In this document: positions 17,031 to 24,288 of the stretch, in pieces
How the letters are laid out: every line of letters begins with the position of its first letter
How positions within the stretch are numbered: position 1 is the stretch's first letter
Assembly (NCBI GenBank): GCA_021811085.1
Contig: JAJZPQ010000037.1
Span: forward strand, 1 to 34,046
Direction of reading: 5' to 3'
Length of the DNA stretch: 34,046 nucleotides
Source: Pseudomonadota bacterium
GTDB taxonomy: Bacteria > Pseudomonadota > Gammaproteobacteria > Burkholderiales > SG8-39
The notes under the pieces: generated by a model
Told to the model about the DNA's origin: nothing
Database searches by the model: none
Seen by the model: the letters and a program-made list of their open reading frames with translations, nothing else
Made by a program: the position numbers and the translations under genes

Positions 17031-17915
17031 TTAAACGCGGCTGATGTATTGCCAGCGGAGAACAGCGAGGTCGCGCGCATCCATCTTGGAACTCGCGTAC
17101 CAGGGAGTGGGTGCGATGACGATCTGCTCAGGGCTGTATCCCAGCCAGCCCGCCCACCAGCTGAAACTGCTGTTGGCAAGGATGTGGTGTTTGCATGCGC
17201 TCATCAATGCCAGGTCCTGTTCAGGACGTGACTCGTTTCCGGTGCTGAATATGGTAGACGGATCCAGCGGCAGTTCGGCGCGCGCCCATTCCGGATCGTC
17301 GGAAAAAACCAAAAAACGGCATCCCGGGAGGCGGTCCCTTACCAGGCCTATAGCGCGCCGGTAATAATCGACGGAACACAGGCCGTGCATTTGCGCCGCA
17401 TTGTCGAGGCTTACGAAATCACCCCTGCGCACATGCAAGCCGACACTGCTATTCGAGCGCGCCAGTTCAAGCAGACTGGCGTTGGCCCCGTCCAAAGGCT
17501 GCGTGAGCGTGAAATCGGCGCGAATCCTGTCGGCAATATCGATGAAATAGCGTTCGGACTGCCAGTAGCCGACCAGGCAGACCGGCTGATGCAGTGTGCG
17601 CACGCTTGGGTCGTAGGTGATCGCCGACTCGAAATGCCAGCGGCGAAACAAGGGGCGAACCAAACGCAGCCGCATCCCGATTTCCACCACCCACGACGCC
17701 CATTCTTTCAAATCCGCCGGGCTTGCCAGCTTTGCCCGCAGCTTGAACGGGGATAGGGCATACGTACGAGGCGTGTAAGCCCGGAATGCAAGCGCACGCT
17801 CGAACGCACGCGTGTCGAGCAGTAGTTCCCCGCCCAGCCGGTCGGCCAGCGCCCTTCCGGCCGCATATTGGAACATCTGGTTCCCCAGACCGCCGGTCAA
17901 GCGAACGATGACCAT
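17031..17915 (-). CDS. Alpha-1,2-fucosyltransferase-like protein (GT11)
   Basis: This 294-residue protein matches glycosyltransferase family 11. The N-terminal MVIVRLTGGLGNQMFQYAAG is the family signature. SVGLHVRRGDFV holds the donor-binding HxRRGD motif (161-166). ILANSSFSWWAGWLG near the C-terminus is the third conserved block. GT11 enzymes move L-fucose from GDP-fucose, usually to O-2 of galactose. No gmd, fcl or mannose-phosphate genes are present in the window, so GDP-fucose would have to be made elsewhere, or the enzyme uses another GDP-deoxysugar. A TTG codon lies one triplet upstream, but ATG 17915 is the natural start. It probably adds a side-branch sugar. Confidence 0.9.
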   Translation of the reverse strand: MVIVRLTGGLGNQMFQYAAGRALADRLGGELLLDTRAFERALAFRAYTPRTYALSPFKLRAKLASPADLKEWASWVVEIGMRLRLVRPLFRRWHFESAITYDPSVRTLHQPVCLVGYWQSERYFIDIADRIRADFTLTQPLDGANASLLELARSNSSVGLHVRRGDFVSLDNAAQMHGLCSVDYYRRAIGLVRDRLPGCRFLVFSDDPEWARAELPLDPSTIFSTGNESRPEQDLALMSACKHHILANSSFSWWAGWLGYSPEQIVIAPTPWYASSKMDARDLAVLRWQYISRV

Positions 17916-17961
17916 CAATTGAGTCCGTCGAGAAAATACCGCTCGGTCATCGCCAATGCCT

Positions 17962-18693
17962 TCAGCCCTTGATTGCGGTTACGTGGTAACCGACGGTAAA
18001 GCGCCGTTCCCGGTCGAACCGATCCAGATAACTGCAAACCAGTGGGATCACGAGCGCCAGCAACGGGACAAGCAGCACCCACAGCGGCAACCACAGCAGC
18101 TCCAGCGGCAGCGGCATGCCGAGTTTGAACGGCCGGGAACTCTGCACGAAGCGGATCGATTCCTGAGAATAGAATTTGAAGGAGCCGGCATTGGCCTCTA
18201 TCTGGATTTGCGAAAACCCGGCCGCGCCAAGGAAGTCGTGGTACCAATAGGGCGTGTAGCCGCCGTAATAGTGGTAGGGCTCCTGGTGAATGCCGGAACC
18301 CAGGGGGGCGGTCAGCATCAGCCGCCCGCCGGGCTTGAGGATGCGCGACATTTCCTGCACCACCTTGATCGGTTCGCGCACATGCTCCAGTACTTCGGTG
18401 CACAGGATGGCGTCGAACCCTCCGTCTGCCACCGGCACCTCGGCGATATCGCAGCGATAGTCTATCCGGCCGTAGCCGCCGTGACGCAATTGAGCATCGT
18501 CCAAGCCGGCGAAATCCTGGGTTTCATAGCGGCAGTGCGCGAACAGCGGGCGGTACGGGCAGGAGCCGGCGCCCATGTCGAGCACCCGCGTGCCCGCCGG
18601 CAGAGTGGCTGCCTGTTCCGCAACCCACCGGTCGCGGTTGACCATGTTGAACGCAAGCAGAGGGCTGGCCTTGATCCAGGATTTCAACGTCAC
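17962..18693 (-). CDS. Class I SAM-dependent methyltransferase with C-terminal membrane helix
   Basis: This 243-residue methyltransferase-like protein has motif I RVLDMGAGSCPYRPL (about 36-50), motif II-like YRCDIAEVPVADGGFDAILCTEVLEHV and motif post-II ILKPGGRLMLTAPLG. A long hydrophobic segment near residues 195-222 suggests membrane anchoring. The reading frame is open to 18807, but GTG 18693 is chosen because AAAGGA lies seven bases before it and just after the preceding DUF268 stop. Earlier starts would overlap that gene by 40-90 bp. It is first of three neighbouring SAM-fold proteins counted from the fucosyltransferase. It probably methylates a sugar or a lipid-linked glycan; the substrate is unknown. 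Confidence 0.82.
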   Translation of the reverse strand: MTLKSWIKASPLLAFNMVNRDRWVAEQAATLPAGTRVLDMGAGSCPYRPLFAHCRYETQDFAGLDDAQLRHGGYGRIDYRCDIAEVPVADGGFDAILCTEVLEHVREPIKVVQEMSRILKPGGRLMLTAPLGSGIHQEPYHYYGGYTPYWYHDFLGAAGFSQIQIEANAGSFKFYSQESIRFVQSSRPFKLGMPLPLELLWLPLWVLLVPLLALVIPLVCSYLDRFDRERRFTVGYHVTAIKG

Positions 18694-18718
18694 CGGGGTA
18701 TCCTTTAAAACGAGGCTG

Positions 18719-19510
18719 TCACAATTCTGGACGTTTTTGAAATACGAAAAGCCCGAGGGCATAGCGCTGAGCAGCCAGGCTCGCGAGCTGCGCTTCATCA
18801 TGCGCAATGGTCTCGAGCCGCCCGCCTGTGTGGATCACAGTCAAGGAGGATAGCCTTAGCGAATGTTGCGTCGCTAGTTTGACGATAGCGCGTGGGTCAA
18901 AGACGCGGTGGGCATTGAACTCGACTCTATCAATTCCGATAGGAACGGAAAGATAAAAGATGCCCTTATTCTTGAGCAGCGCGGCCATGTTCACAAACCC
19001 GTGTTCAAAGCCCTTGGAGTCGATCGGATCGCCATACCGACCTAGACCGAAATGCTCCAACGCATGCAGGCAGGAAAGCGAGTCGCAATAGTCCGCCATT
19101 CCGGGTACGGGCTGCATAAGATCGGCCTGTTTGAATGTCACGCCCGGTATTTGCGCATTTATCGGCCGTACGTCGAATACCTCGATGTCGCGAAAGCTGG
19201 CCACGTGGGCGACAAACCCGCCCACTAGGGATCCGACATCCACGTGCCTCTCCGGCTTGGCCGCAAAAATCTTTCTGGCTACGAGCAAATCCTGCCAGAA
19301 GTATTCGAGCTTGGTCGATCCGCCTTCCTGATGCCAGTCATGCAGGCAGGGCAGCAATTCAATGCGGCCGGCGTAGCCGGAGCGGAAACGCAGGAGATCG
19401 CGCACATAGCGGGGTACGCCCAGCGCGGAACGAAGCGCTTTTCTTAGGTCTACGCCAAATTGTTCGGCGAAGATCCAGTTAAGCCGAACGAGCACGTTTC
19501 GAATACTCAT
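18719..19510 (-). CDS. DUF268 family protein (SAM-fold, function unknown)
   Basis: This 263-residue protein carries the DUF268 hallmark SCLHALEHFGLGRYGDPID (about 147-165). It also has a methyltransferase-like nucleotide loop HVDVGSLVGGF (89-99) and an acidic strand FDVRPIN. The layout is that of a Rossmann-fold methyltransferase, and members often occur in polysaccharide loci, but no activity is established that I can name. Base composition is lower in G+C than the flanking glycosyltransferases. It overlaps the upstream gene by 4 bp (ATGA) and is followed by the methyltransferase at 18693, so the three SAM-fold genes are probably co-translated. Confidence 0.8.
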   Translation of the reverse strand: MSIRNVLVRLNWIFAEQFGVDLRKALRSALGVPRYVRDLLRFRSGYAGRIELLPCLHDWHQEGGSTKLEYFWQDLLVARKIFAAKPERHVDVGSLVGGFVAHVASFRDIEVFDVRPINAQIPGVTFKQADLMQPVPGMADYCDSLSCLHALEHFGLGRYGDPIDSKGFEHGFVNMAALLKNKGIFYLSVPIGIDRVEFNAHRVFDPRAIVKLATQHSLRLSSLTVIHTGGRLETIAHDEAQLASLAAQRYALGLFVFQKRPEL

Positions 19511-20151
19511 GGGACTACGCGCGGGACAAGGCGAATGATATCCGTTGAAACCTCGGCACTATAGCTGCCATCTGCCCGTATGACGCGCAACAAATCGTCA
19601 AGATGCGGATAGCCATTCGTTCCATCGAAGTAGCGCGCGTCGTCAATGAGTATTACATGTTGCTTAACCGGATGATTAAGTATGGCTTTCAGTTCGGCGC
19701 TGACGGGAGTATGGGTTTCTGCGCTTGCGGTGAGGCCGTAACTATAATGTCCATCTAACCAGAACAGAACCGGTATGTTTATTTCCTGAAGTAGCTCCGG
19801 CAGCCTTTGACTGCTATCTCCCTGAACCAGTCTCACGTTCTTCCTCGCTTTAAATAAAGTGCACGCCGTCTGGTAGAGTTCTTGCGACAGCTCGATACTT
19901 GTGCAGCCAATCCCCTTCTTGGCAAAATAGCCCAGGGTTTTCCCGACATGTGTTCCCGTCTCTACGAAGTTATCGATTGAGTATCGCTTTAGGTAAGCGC
20001 CGATGACCATCAACTTGACTGGATCCGGAGCAAGACCATTGCAGCCGGATCTCAGCCAATGAAAAATCGCAGGAATGTTGCGTAATAGACTGAGCGGATA
20101 CCAGAGCCCTGATCCAATGAGAAATTGTCTAATCTGACTTTTCACTTGCAT
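19507..20151 (-). CDS. Putative class I methyltransferase, AT-rich
   Basis: This 214-residue protein has an atypical motif I, FVETGTHVGKT (62-72), then TSIELSQELYQTA (SAM ribose-binding acidic residue), VRLVQGDSSQRL, VLFWLDGHYS (128-137) and VILIDDARYF (166-175). These match Rossmann methyltransferases related to sugar or cephalosporin-hydroxylase-type enzymes, but I cannot assign a reaction. The His and Asp pairs (DGHYS, DDARYF) suggest metal assistance; that is inference. Codon use is clearly more AT-rich than in the rest of the window, consistent with recent acquisition. The start ATG 20151 lies 13 bp after the flippase stop. Confidence 0.72.
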   Translation of the reverse strand: MQVKSQIRQFLIGSGLWYPLSLLRNIPAIFHWLRSGCNGLAPDPVKLMVIGAYLKRYSIDNFVETGTHVGKTLGYFAKKGIGCTSIELSQELYQTACTLFKARKNVRLVQGDSSQRLPELLQEINIPVLFWLDGHYSYGLTASAETHTPVSAELKAILNHPVKQHVILIDDARYFDGTNGYPHLDDLLRVIRADGSYSAEVSTDIIRLVPRVVP

Positions 20152-20164
20152 GTGACAGGCCCGG

Positions 20165-21472
20165 CTATTGAGTACCCGGTTTGGCCGCCGCTCTCATGGA
20201 AATGGCGGCCAGCCAGACCGAATATAGAATGGAAAACAATACAATCGCGGCGACAATGCCTTTGATGCCAAAAAAATAGGCCCCGGCAAAGTTGAATATG
20301 ATACCAAGCGACGACGTGGCAATCTTGGCCACGACCATGGTGTGGGTTTTCATCTGGCTCATCAGGTTGAGCGATATGGTTTGGCCGGCTGCGAATATGC
20401 CGCCGGCAAGCAGCATCCACGGCAACAGGTAGGATACGGAGGCGTATTCCTTGGCCGCAAAAATGCGAAAGATCTGAGCGTGGAACAGAAGGGCTGCTAA
20501 GAAGACTGCGCCTGTAAACGCCAAGATTAGCCCGGTTAGGCGCCGACTCAGTTTGCTCACATTCTCGTTTCGCCGGCAGTCGCTTGCGTCGCCGGCTCGC
20601 TGGTAGAAAATGGGGCCCAGGAACTGGATCGCCATTGAAGTAGCCATTGACATCGGGTAATACCCCAGCTGAAACAGCACCGCATACAAACCAACCTCCT
20701 GCGTCGTCGCGAAAAGGTCCAGCGCCCAACGATCGGATACCTGCTGTGCCCAGCTAAAAATGCCCCAGGCGCCAAAGGGCCATGAATATCTCCAGATCTG
20801 TTGCTGCCAGCCGTGCTCCTTATCCGCAGCGCTTGCGTTCAGCGGGACGGTTTTGCGAAAAAACACATACTGAGATCCGAGCACCGGCACGACCGCGATG
20901 GCATAGCCGACCATGGCTATGGTACTGCTTGCCCCTAGCCACAACAGCAAACCGGCGGCGACAAGGAACCGCGCCCAGGATTCGATCCCCTGATGTAGCG
21001 CGACAATGGCTCGTTGGCGCGCGGCATTCTGGATGCCGCTGAGAATTCCGTTATAGCCGGCGAGGGTGGCAAAAACGAGAGCGGCGGTGGCGATGCCAAT
21101 CCATCGCGTTCGCCCGGCGACGACCAGACCCGCGATCATGAGCAAAATCATGAGAATAATGATGACGGTCGCGATAGATACCGAGCGGTACACGGCATGC
21201 AAATAGCCGCCGAGATCGCCGCGCTCCTGTGCTGGTGCGTAGAATCGGGTAACCCCGTTACTCAAAGGCCCGATCACGGTTTGATTGACCACCGTGGCCA
21301 CGGTCATGCCCAGTGCCAACTCACCGTACGCTGCGGGATCGAGCAATTCAGTGAGCAAGCGGACACTGGCCAGCGATCCGAGTACCGCGCTGGCTTGGCC
21401 GAGGACAATCCAAGCCCCTTCCTTTGAGAGGCGACGCAAGCGTTTTAGATCCGAGGCAACGATATCCGGCAT
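20165..21472 (-). CDS. wzx: Wzx-type O-unit flippase / polysaccharide biosynthesis transporter
   Basis: This 435-residue protein has about twelve to fourteen hydrophobic helices along its whole length and an N-terminal region (WIVLGQASAVLGSLASVRLLTELL, split here by family convention) typical of the MATE/MVF polysaccharide transporter group. Wzx proteins move undecaprenyl-PP-linked units from the cytoplasmic to the periplasmic face. The sequence of this family is poorly conserved, so the call rests on topology plus context: it sits between a glycosyltransferase and modification enzymes in an operon that also has the initiating transferase. The gene is AT-rich relative to the flanks. It starts 3 bp after the WaaE-like gene stop. 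Confidence 0.85.
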   Translation of the reverse strand: MPDIVASDLKRLRRLSKEGAWIVLGQASAVLGSLASVRLLTELLDPAAYGELALGMTVATVVNQTVIGPLSNGVTRFYAPAQERGDLGGYLHAVYRSVSIATVIIILMILLMIAGLVVAGRTRWIGIATAALVFATLAGYNGILSGIQNAARQRAIVALHQGIESWARFLVAAGLLLWLGASSTIAMVGYAIAVVPVLGSQYVFFRKTVPLNASAADKEHGWQQQIWRYSWPFGAWGIFSWAQQVSDRWALDLFATTQEVGLYAVLFQLGYYPMSMATSMAIQFLGPIFYQRAGDASDCRRNENVSKLSRRLTGLILAFTGAVFLAALLFHAQIFRIFAAKEYASVSYLLPWMLLAGGIFAAGQTISLNLMSQMKTHTMVVAKIATSSLGIIFNFAGAYFFGIKGIVAAIVLFSILYSVWLAAISMRAAAKPGTQ

Positions 21473-21475
21473 GCG

Positions 21476-22273
21476 TCAAACGCCCCGCTGCAGCGCCATC
21501 AGCTTGGCGTATTTGTGGAAGCTGTTGCAGCAACCGATGACGATATGCACCAGGCCGGCCGTTCCGTCGAGAAAACCCAGGCGCAAGAAATAGAATTTGA
21601 CGAAGCGCAGCAAGGGCGAAAGCAGCAGCTGCGCCAAGCCGGCGCGCTTGCCCGCGTTGAACAAGGTCTCGGCCTGCATGCTGGTATAGCGGTTCTGCTT
21701 GTCCAGGTAGCCGGCCAGGGTCTCGGCCGAGTCGTGCAGCAGGTCTCCCGTGAGGCGCGCGACCGGCGCGTCGGTAAGGACTTTCTCGTGCACCGGATCA
21801 GCGCTCCAGCGCGCATGGCGCCGGTCGAACAGGCGCAGGCTCCAGTCCGGGTAGCCCTCGCCGTGCCGGAGCCAGCGTCCCATGAAGCGATTGCAGCGCG
21901 GCATGGCATAGACCTGCGCCGCGGGCGCGCTAAGCACCGCGAGAATGCTCGCGCGCAAGGCCTCGCTCACGCGCTCGTCGGCATCCAGGCACAGCACCCA
22001 GTCGTGTTGCGCCGCTTCTACCGCGAAATGTTTTTGCGCACCGAAGCCCAGCCATTCCTTCTGCATCACGCGCGCGCCGCGCCGCGCCGCGAGTTCGGCG
22101 GTGCCGTCGCTGGAGCCCGAGTCGACTACCAGTATCTCCTCGGCAAAGGCGGCGCTGTCGAGGCAGGCCGCGAGCTGCGCGGCCGCATTCTTGGTGATGA
22201 CAACGACGGAAAGCGGCCGGCGCGACAAAGGGCCGGATTCCTTTGGAGGTGATTCTTGCGTATCAGTGCGCAT
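21476..22273 (-). CDS. WaaE/KdtX-like glycosyltransferase family 2
   Basis: This 265-residue GT2 enzyme has LSVVVITKNAAAQLAACLDS, ILVVDSGSSDGT (D51-D56) and WVLCLDADERVS (DADE at 97-100). It resembles WaaE/KdtX, beta-1,4-glucosyltransferases that act on LPS core heptose. Further signatures are FMGRWLRHGEGYPDWSLRLFDR and VHEKV, common to that group. The frame is open to 22378, but ATG 22273 fits best because it follows the amidotransferase stop by 10 bp and the upstream residues are Cys-rich and unlike the family. It may act on core rather than O-unit, which would make its place in the flippase operon notable. Confidence 0.83.
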   Translation of the reverse strand: MRTDTQESPPKESGPLSRRPLSVVVITKNAAAQLAACLDSAAFAEEILVVDSGSSDGTAELAARRGARVMQKEWLGFGAQKHFAVEAAQHDWVLCLDADERVSEALRASILAVLSAPAAQVYAMPRCNRFMGRWLRHGEGYPDWSLRLFDRRHARWSADPVHEKVLTDAPVARLTGDLLHDSAETLAGYLDKQNRYTSMQAETLFNAGKRAGLAQLLLSPLLRFVKFYFLRLGFLDGTAGLVHIVIGCCNSFHKYAKLMALQRGV

Positions 22274-22283
22274 GCGGCGAATG

Positions 22284-24152
22284 TTACATGGAGATCCGGT
22301 ATTCGCGCCGCCACAGCTCGAATAACACCAGCGCAAACAGGCGTTCGCCATGCAAGCGGCCCTTGGCTTGCCCGGCAAGAAGCTCGCTTACCGCCTGGCG
22401 GCTGAACAGGGTGCTGTCCGAACCGAGCAGGGTCTCGCGGAAAAATGTTTTCCACGGCCCCGAGCGCAGCCAGCTTGCCAGCGGAATCGAAAATCCCTGC
22501 TTGCGTTGCTGATCGAATTCCGGCGGCAGTACGCGCCGGGCCAGCATTTTCAGCAGTATCTTGCGGCTATCGGACGTCGCCTTCAGCCGGCTGGGCACCT
22601 CGCGGTAGGCGAATTCGATCAGGCGGTGGTCGAGCAGGGGTGCGCGCACCTCCAGTGAATTGAGCATGCTGGCGCGGTCCACCTTCACCAGGATGTCTTC
22701 GGCGAGATAATTGCCGAAATCCATGCGCGTGGCCCGTTGCAGTAGATCCGCCGACTTGGGAATGCGCGCAGTGCGGATGTCCTCCGCAGCCAGTTTCCAG
22801 TTGCGCTGCGGCGCCATCAGCCGTCGCCGCATGCCGCGGTCGAACAAGGAGAATATCAGCGGCACCCCGGTGCCGAAGTCGGTGCCCAGCGCCTGCAGCC
22901 AGTTGCGGCCCTTGAAGCCTGGCGGCAGCAAGGCCAAGGCCGCGTGGGCTGCGGCCTGCCGCAAGCGCAGTGGAACCGCGCCGAATCTTTGCTGCAGCCA
23001 GAGCAGGCGGTTGTAATGGGGATATCCGGCAAACAACTCGTCCCCGCCATCGCCGCCCAGCGCGACCGTGCAATGCTCGCGCACCAGCCGGCTGACGAGG
23101 TAAGTCGGAATCATGGACGAATCCACCATCGGCTCGTCGAACCCCCGCGCGACGAGCGGCAGCAGATCGACGCTGGACTCGGCGGCGGCAAGCTCGACGT
23201 GCTCGGTGCCGAAATGCCGGGCGATCAAACGCGCATGTTCGGTTTCGTCGTACTGGCCGTAACCGGGAAAGCGGATGGTGAAGGTCTTTACCCTGGGCGC
23301 AGCGCGCGCCGCCATGGCCGCGATCAGGCTCGAGTCGACCCCTCCGCTGAGCAGAATGCCCACCGGTACGTCGGCGACCAGCTGCCGGCGCACTGCGTCT
23401 TCGAGCAATGCCTCCAAATCGTTCAGCAGCGGAGCGGCGTCTGCTTGGCTGACGGCGGCAGGATTCGGCTCAGGCAGCTGCCAGTAGCGCCAAAGCCGTG
23501 TTTGCCCGCTGCGCAGATCGAACAGCAGTGCATGCGCGGGGGGCAGCTTTTTTACCCCTTGCAGCATGCAGCGCTCGCCCGGTACATAGCCCATGGCGAG
23601 GTAGCAATCCAGTGCCTGCGCATCAACGCGGCGCGCTAGACCGGGGTCGGCCATCAAGCCCTTGAGCTCGGAGGCGAAGCGCAGGTCGCCTTGGGCCGGT
23701 GCATAGAACAAAGGTTTTTCCCCGGCCCGATCGCGCGCCATGAACAATAGCCGCTGTCGGCAGTCGTAAAGAGCGAATGCAAATGCGCCGTTCAGGCGCT
23801 CAAGGCAATCCTTGCCCCATTCGCGATAGGCCGCCAGAATCACTTCGGTATCGCTCTGGCTGCGGAAGGTATGCCCTTTCGCAGCCAGTTCGCCGCGCAA
23901 ATCGATGTAGTTGTAGATTTCCCCGTTGAACACGATGCACAGGTCGCCGCGTGCGTCCTGCATCGGCTGGTGCGCGCTCGCGGAAAGATCGATGATGGCG
24001 AGCCGCCTATGCCCGAGGCCGACGCAAGCATCCGCCGACCACCACTCGCCGGCCGCGTCCGGTCCGCGGTGACGCAAGGCGTCGCGCCCATGCGCCAACC
24101 ATCCGCGCTCGGATACGGGAGAGAGCGAAGCGATGCCTATAATGCCGCACAT
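22284..24152 (-). CDS. asnB: AsnB-type glutamine-hydrolysing amidotransferase, copy 2
   Basis: This 622-residue protein is the first gene of the - operon. Catalytic Cys2 (MCGIIGIAS) fixes the start at 24152; an ATG six codons upstream would bury the nucleophile. The glutaminase domain has GHRRLAIIDL, FNGEIYNY and SDTEVILAA. The synthetase domain has the PP-loop SGGVDSS (269-275) and ALGGDGGDELFAGYPHY. GGGGTGGA, eight bases before ATG, is a good ribosome-binding site. Like copy 1 it looks fully active. Members of this subgroup are common in exopolysaccharide loci, where an amidated sugar or amino acid decoration is suspected; ordinary asparagine synthesis cannot be excluded. Confidence 0.88.
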   Translation of the reverse strand: MCGIIGIASLSPVSERGWLAHGRDALRHRGPDAAGEWWSADACVGLGHRRLAIIDLSASAHQPMQDARGDLCIVFNGEIYNYIDLRGELAAKGHTFRSQSDTEVILAAYREWGKDCLERLNGAFAFALYDCRQRLLFMARDRAGEKPLFYAPAQGDLRFASELKGLMADPGLARRVDAQALDCYLAMGYVPGERCMLQGVKKLPPAHALLFDLRSGQTRLWRYWQLPEPNPAAVSQADAAPLLNDLEALLEDAVRRQLVADVPVGILLSGGVDSSLIAAMAARAAPRVKTFTIRFPGYGQYDETEHARLIARHFGTEHVELAAAESSVDLLPLVARGFDEPMVDSSMIPTYLVSRLVREHCTVALGGDGGDELFAGYPHYNRLLWLQQRFGAVPLRLRQAAAHAALALLPPGFKGRNWLQALGTDFGTGVPLIFSLFDRGMRRRLMAPQRNWKLAAEDIRTARIPKSADLLQRATRMDFGNYLAEDILVKVDRASMLNSLEVRAPLLDHRLIEFAYREVPSRLKATSDSRKILLKMLARRVLPPEFDQQRKQGFSIPLASWLRSGPWKTFFRETLLGSDSTLFSRQAVSELLAGQAKGRLHGERLFALVLFELWRREYRISM

Positions 24153-24237
24153 ATAATGTGTCCACCCCAACGATTAATTCGGAACACGCCAAGCATGGCC
24201 CGCATTACAGGCAATAGTCTGCCGCCTCGGAACAGGG

Positions 24238-24266
24238 CATATAATCCCTCGCGCCTATTCTAACAA
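24238..24266 (-). promoter_or_regulatory. Candidate sigma-70 promoter for the O-antigen operon
   Basis: Reading the minus strand, TTGTTA (24266-24261) and TATATG (24243-24238) are separated by 17 bp, each matching four of six consensus bases. The predicted transcript would start near 24231, giving a leader of about 80 bases before the asnB start at 24152. This is a pattern match only. Confidence 0.4.
24240..24245 (+). promoter_or_regulatory. Candidate -10 box for waaC-waaA
   Basis: A perfect TATAAT lies 43 bp before the waaC start codon. No good -35 is found at 16-18 bp upstream, so activity may need an activator or rest on the -10 alone. It overlaps the -10 of the divergent operon on the other strand. 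Confidence 0.4.
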
Positions 24267-24288
24267 GGCCGGCCTCTCTTTCCCTCGC

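Noticed and set aside
17915-18403. Minus strand frame of 162 codons that ends next to the fucosyltransferase start
   Set aside because: It overlaps the methyltransferase at 17962-18693 in another frame and has no domain features. The methyltransferase motifs decide the frame.
18694-18807. N-terminal extension of the methyltransferase frame
   Set aside because: It would overlap the DUF268 gene. GTG 18693 has a well-placed AAAGGA, so the extension is taken as non-coding in that frame.
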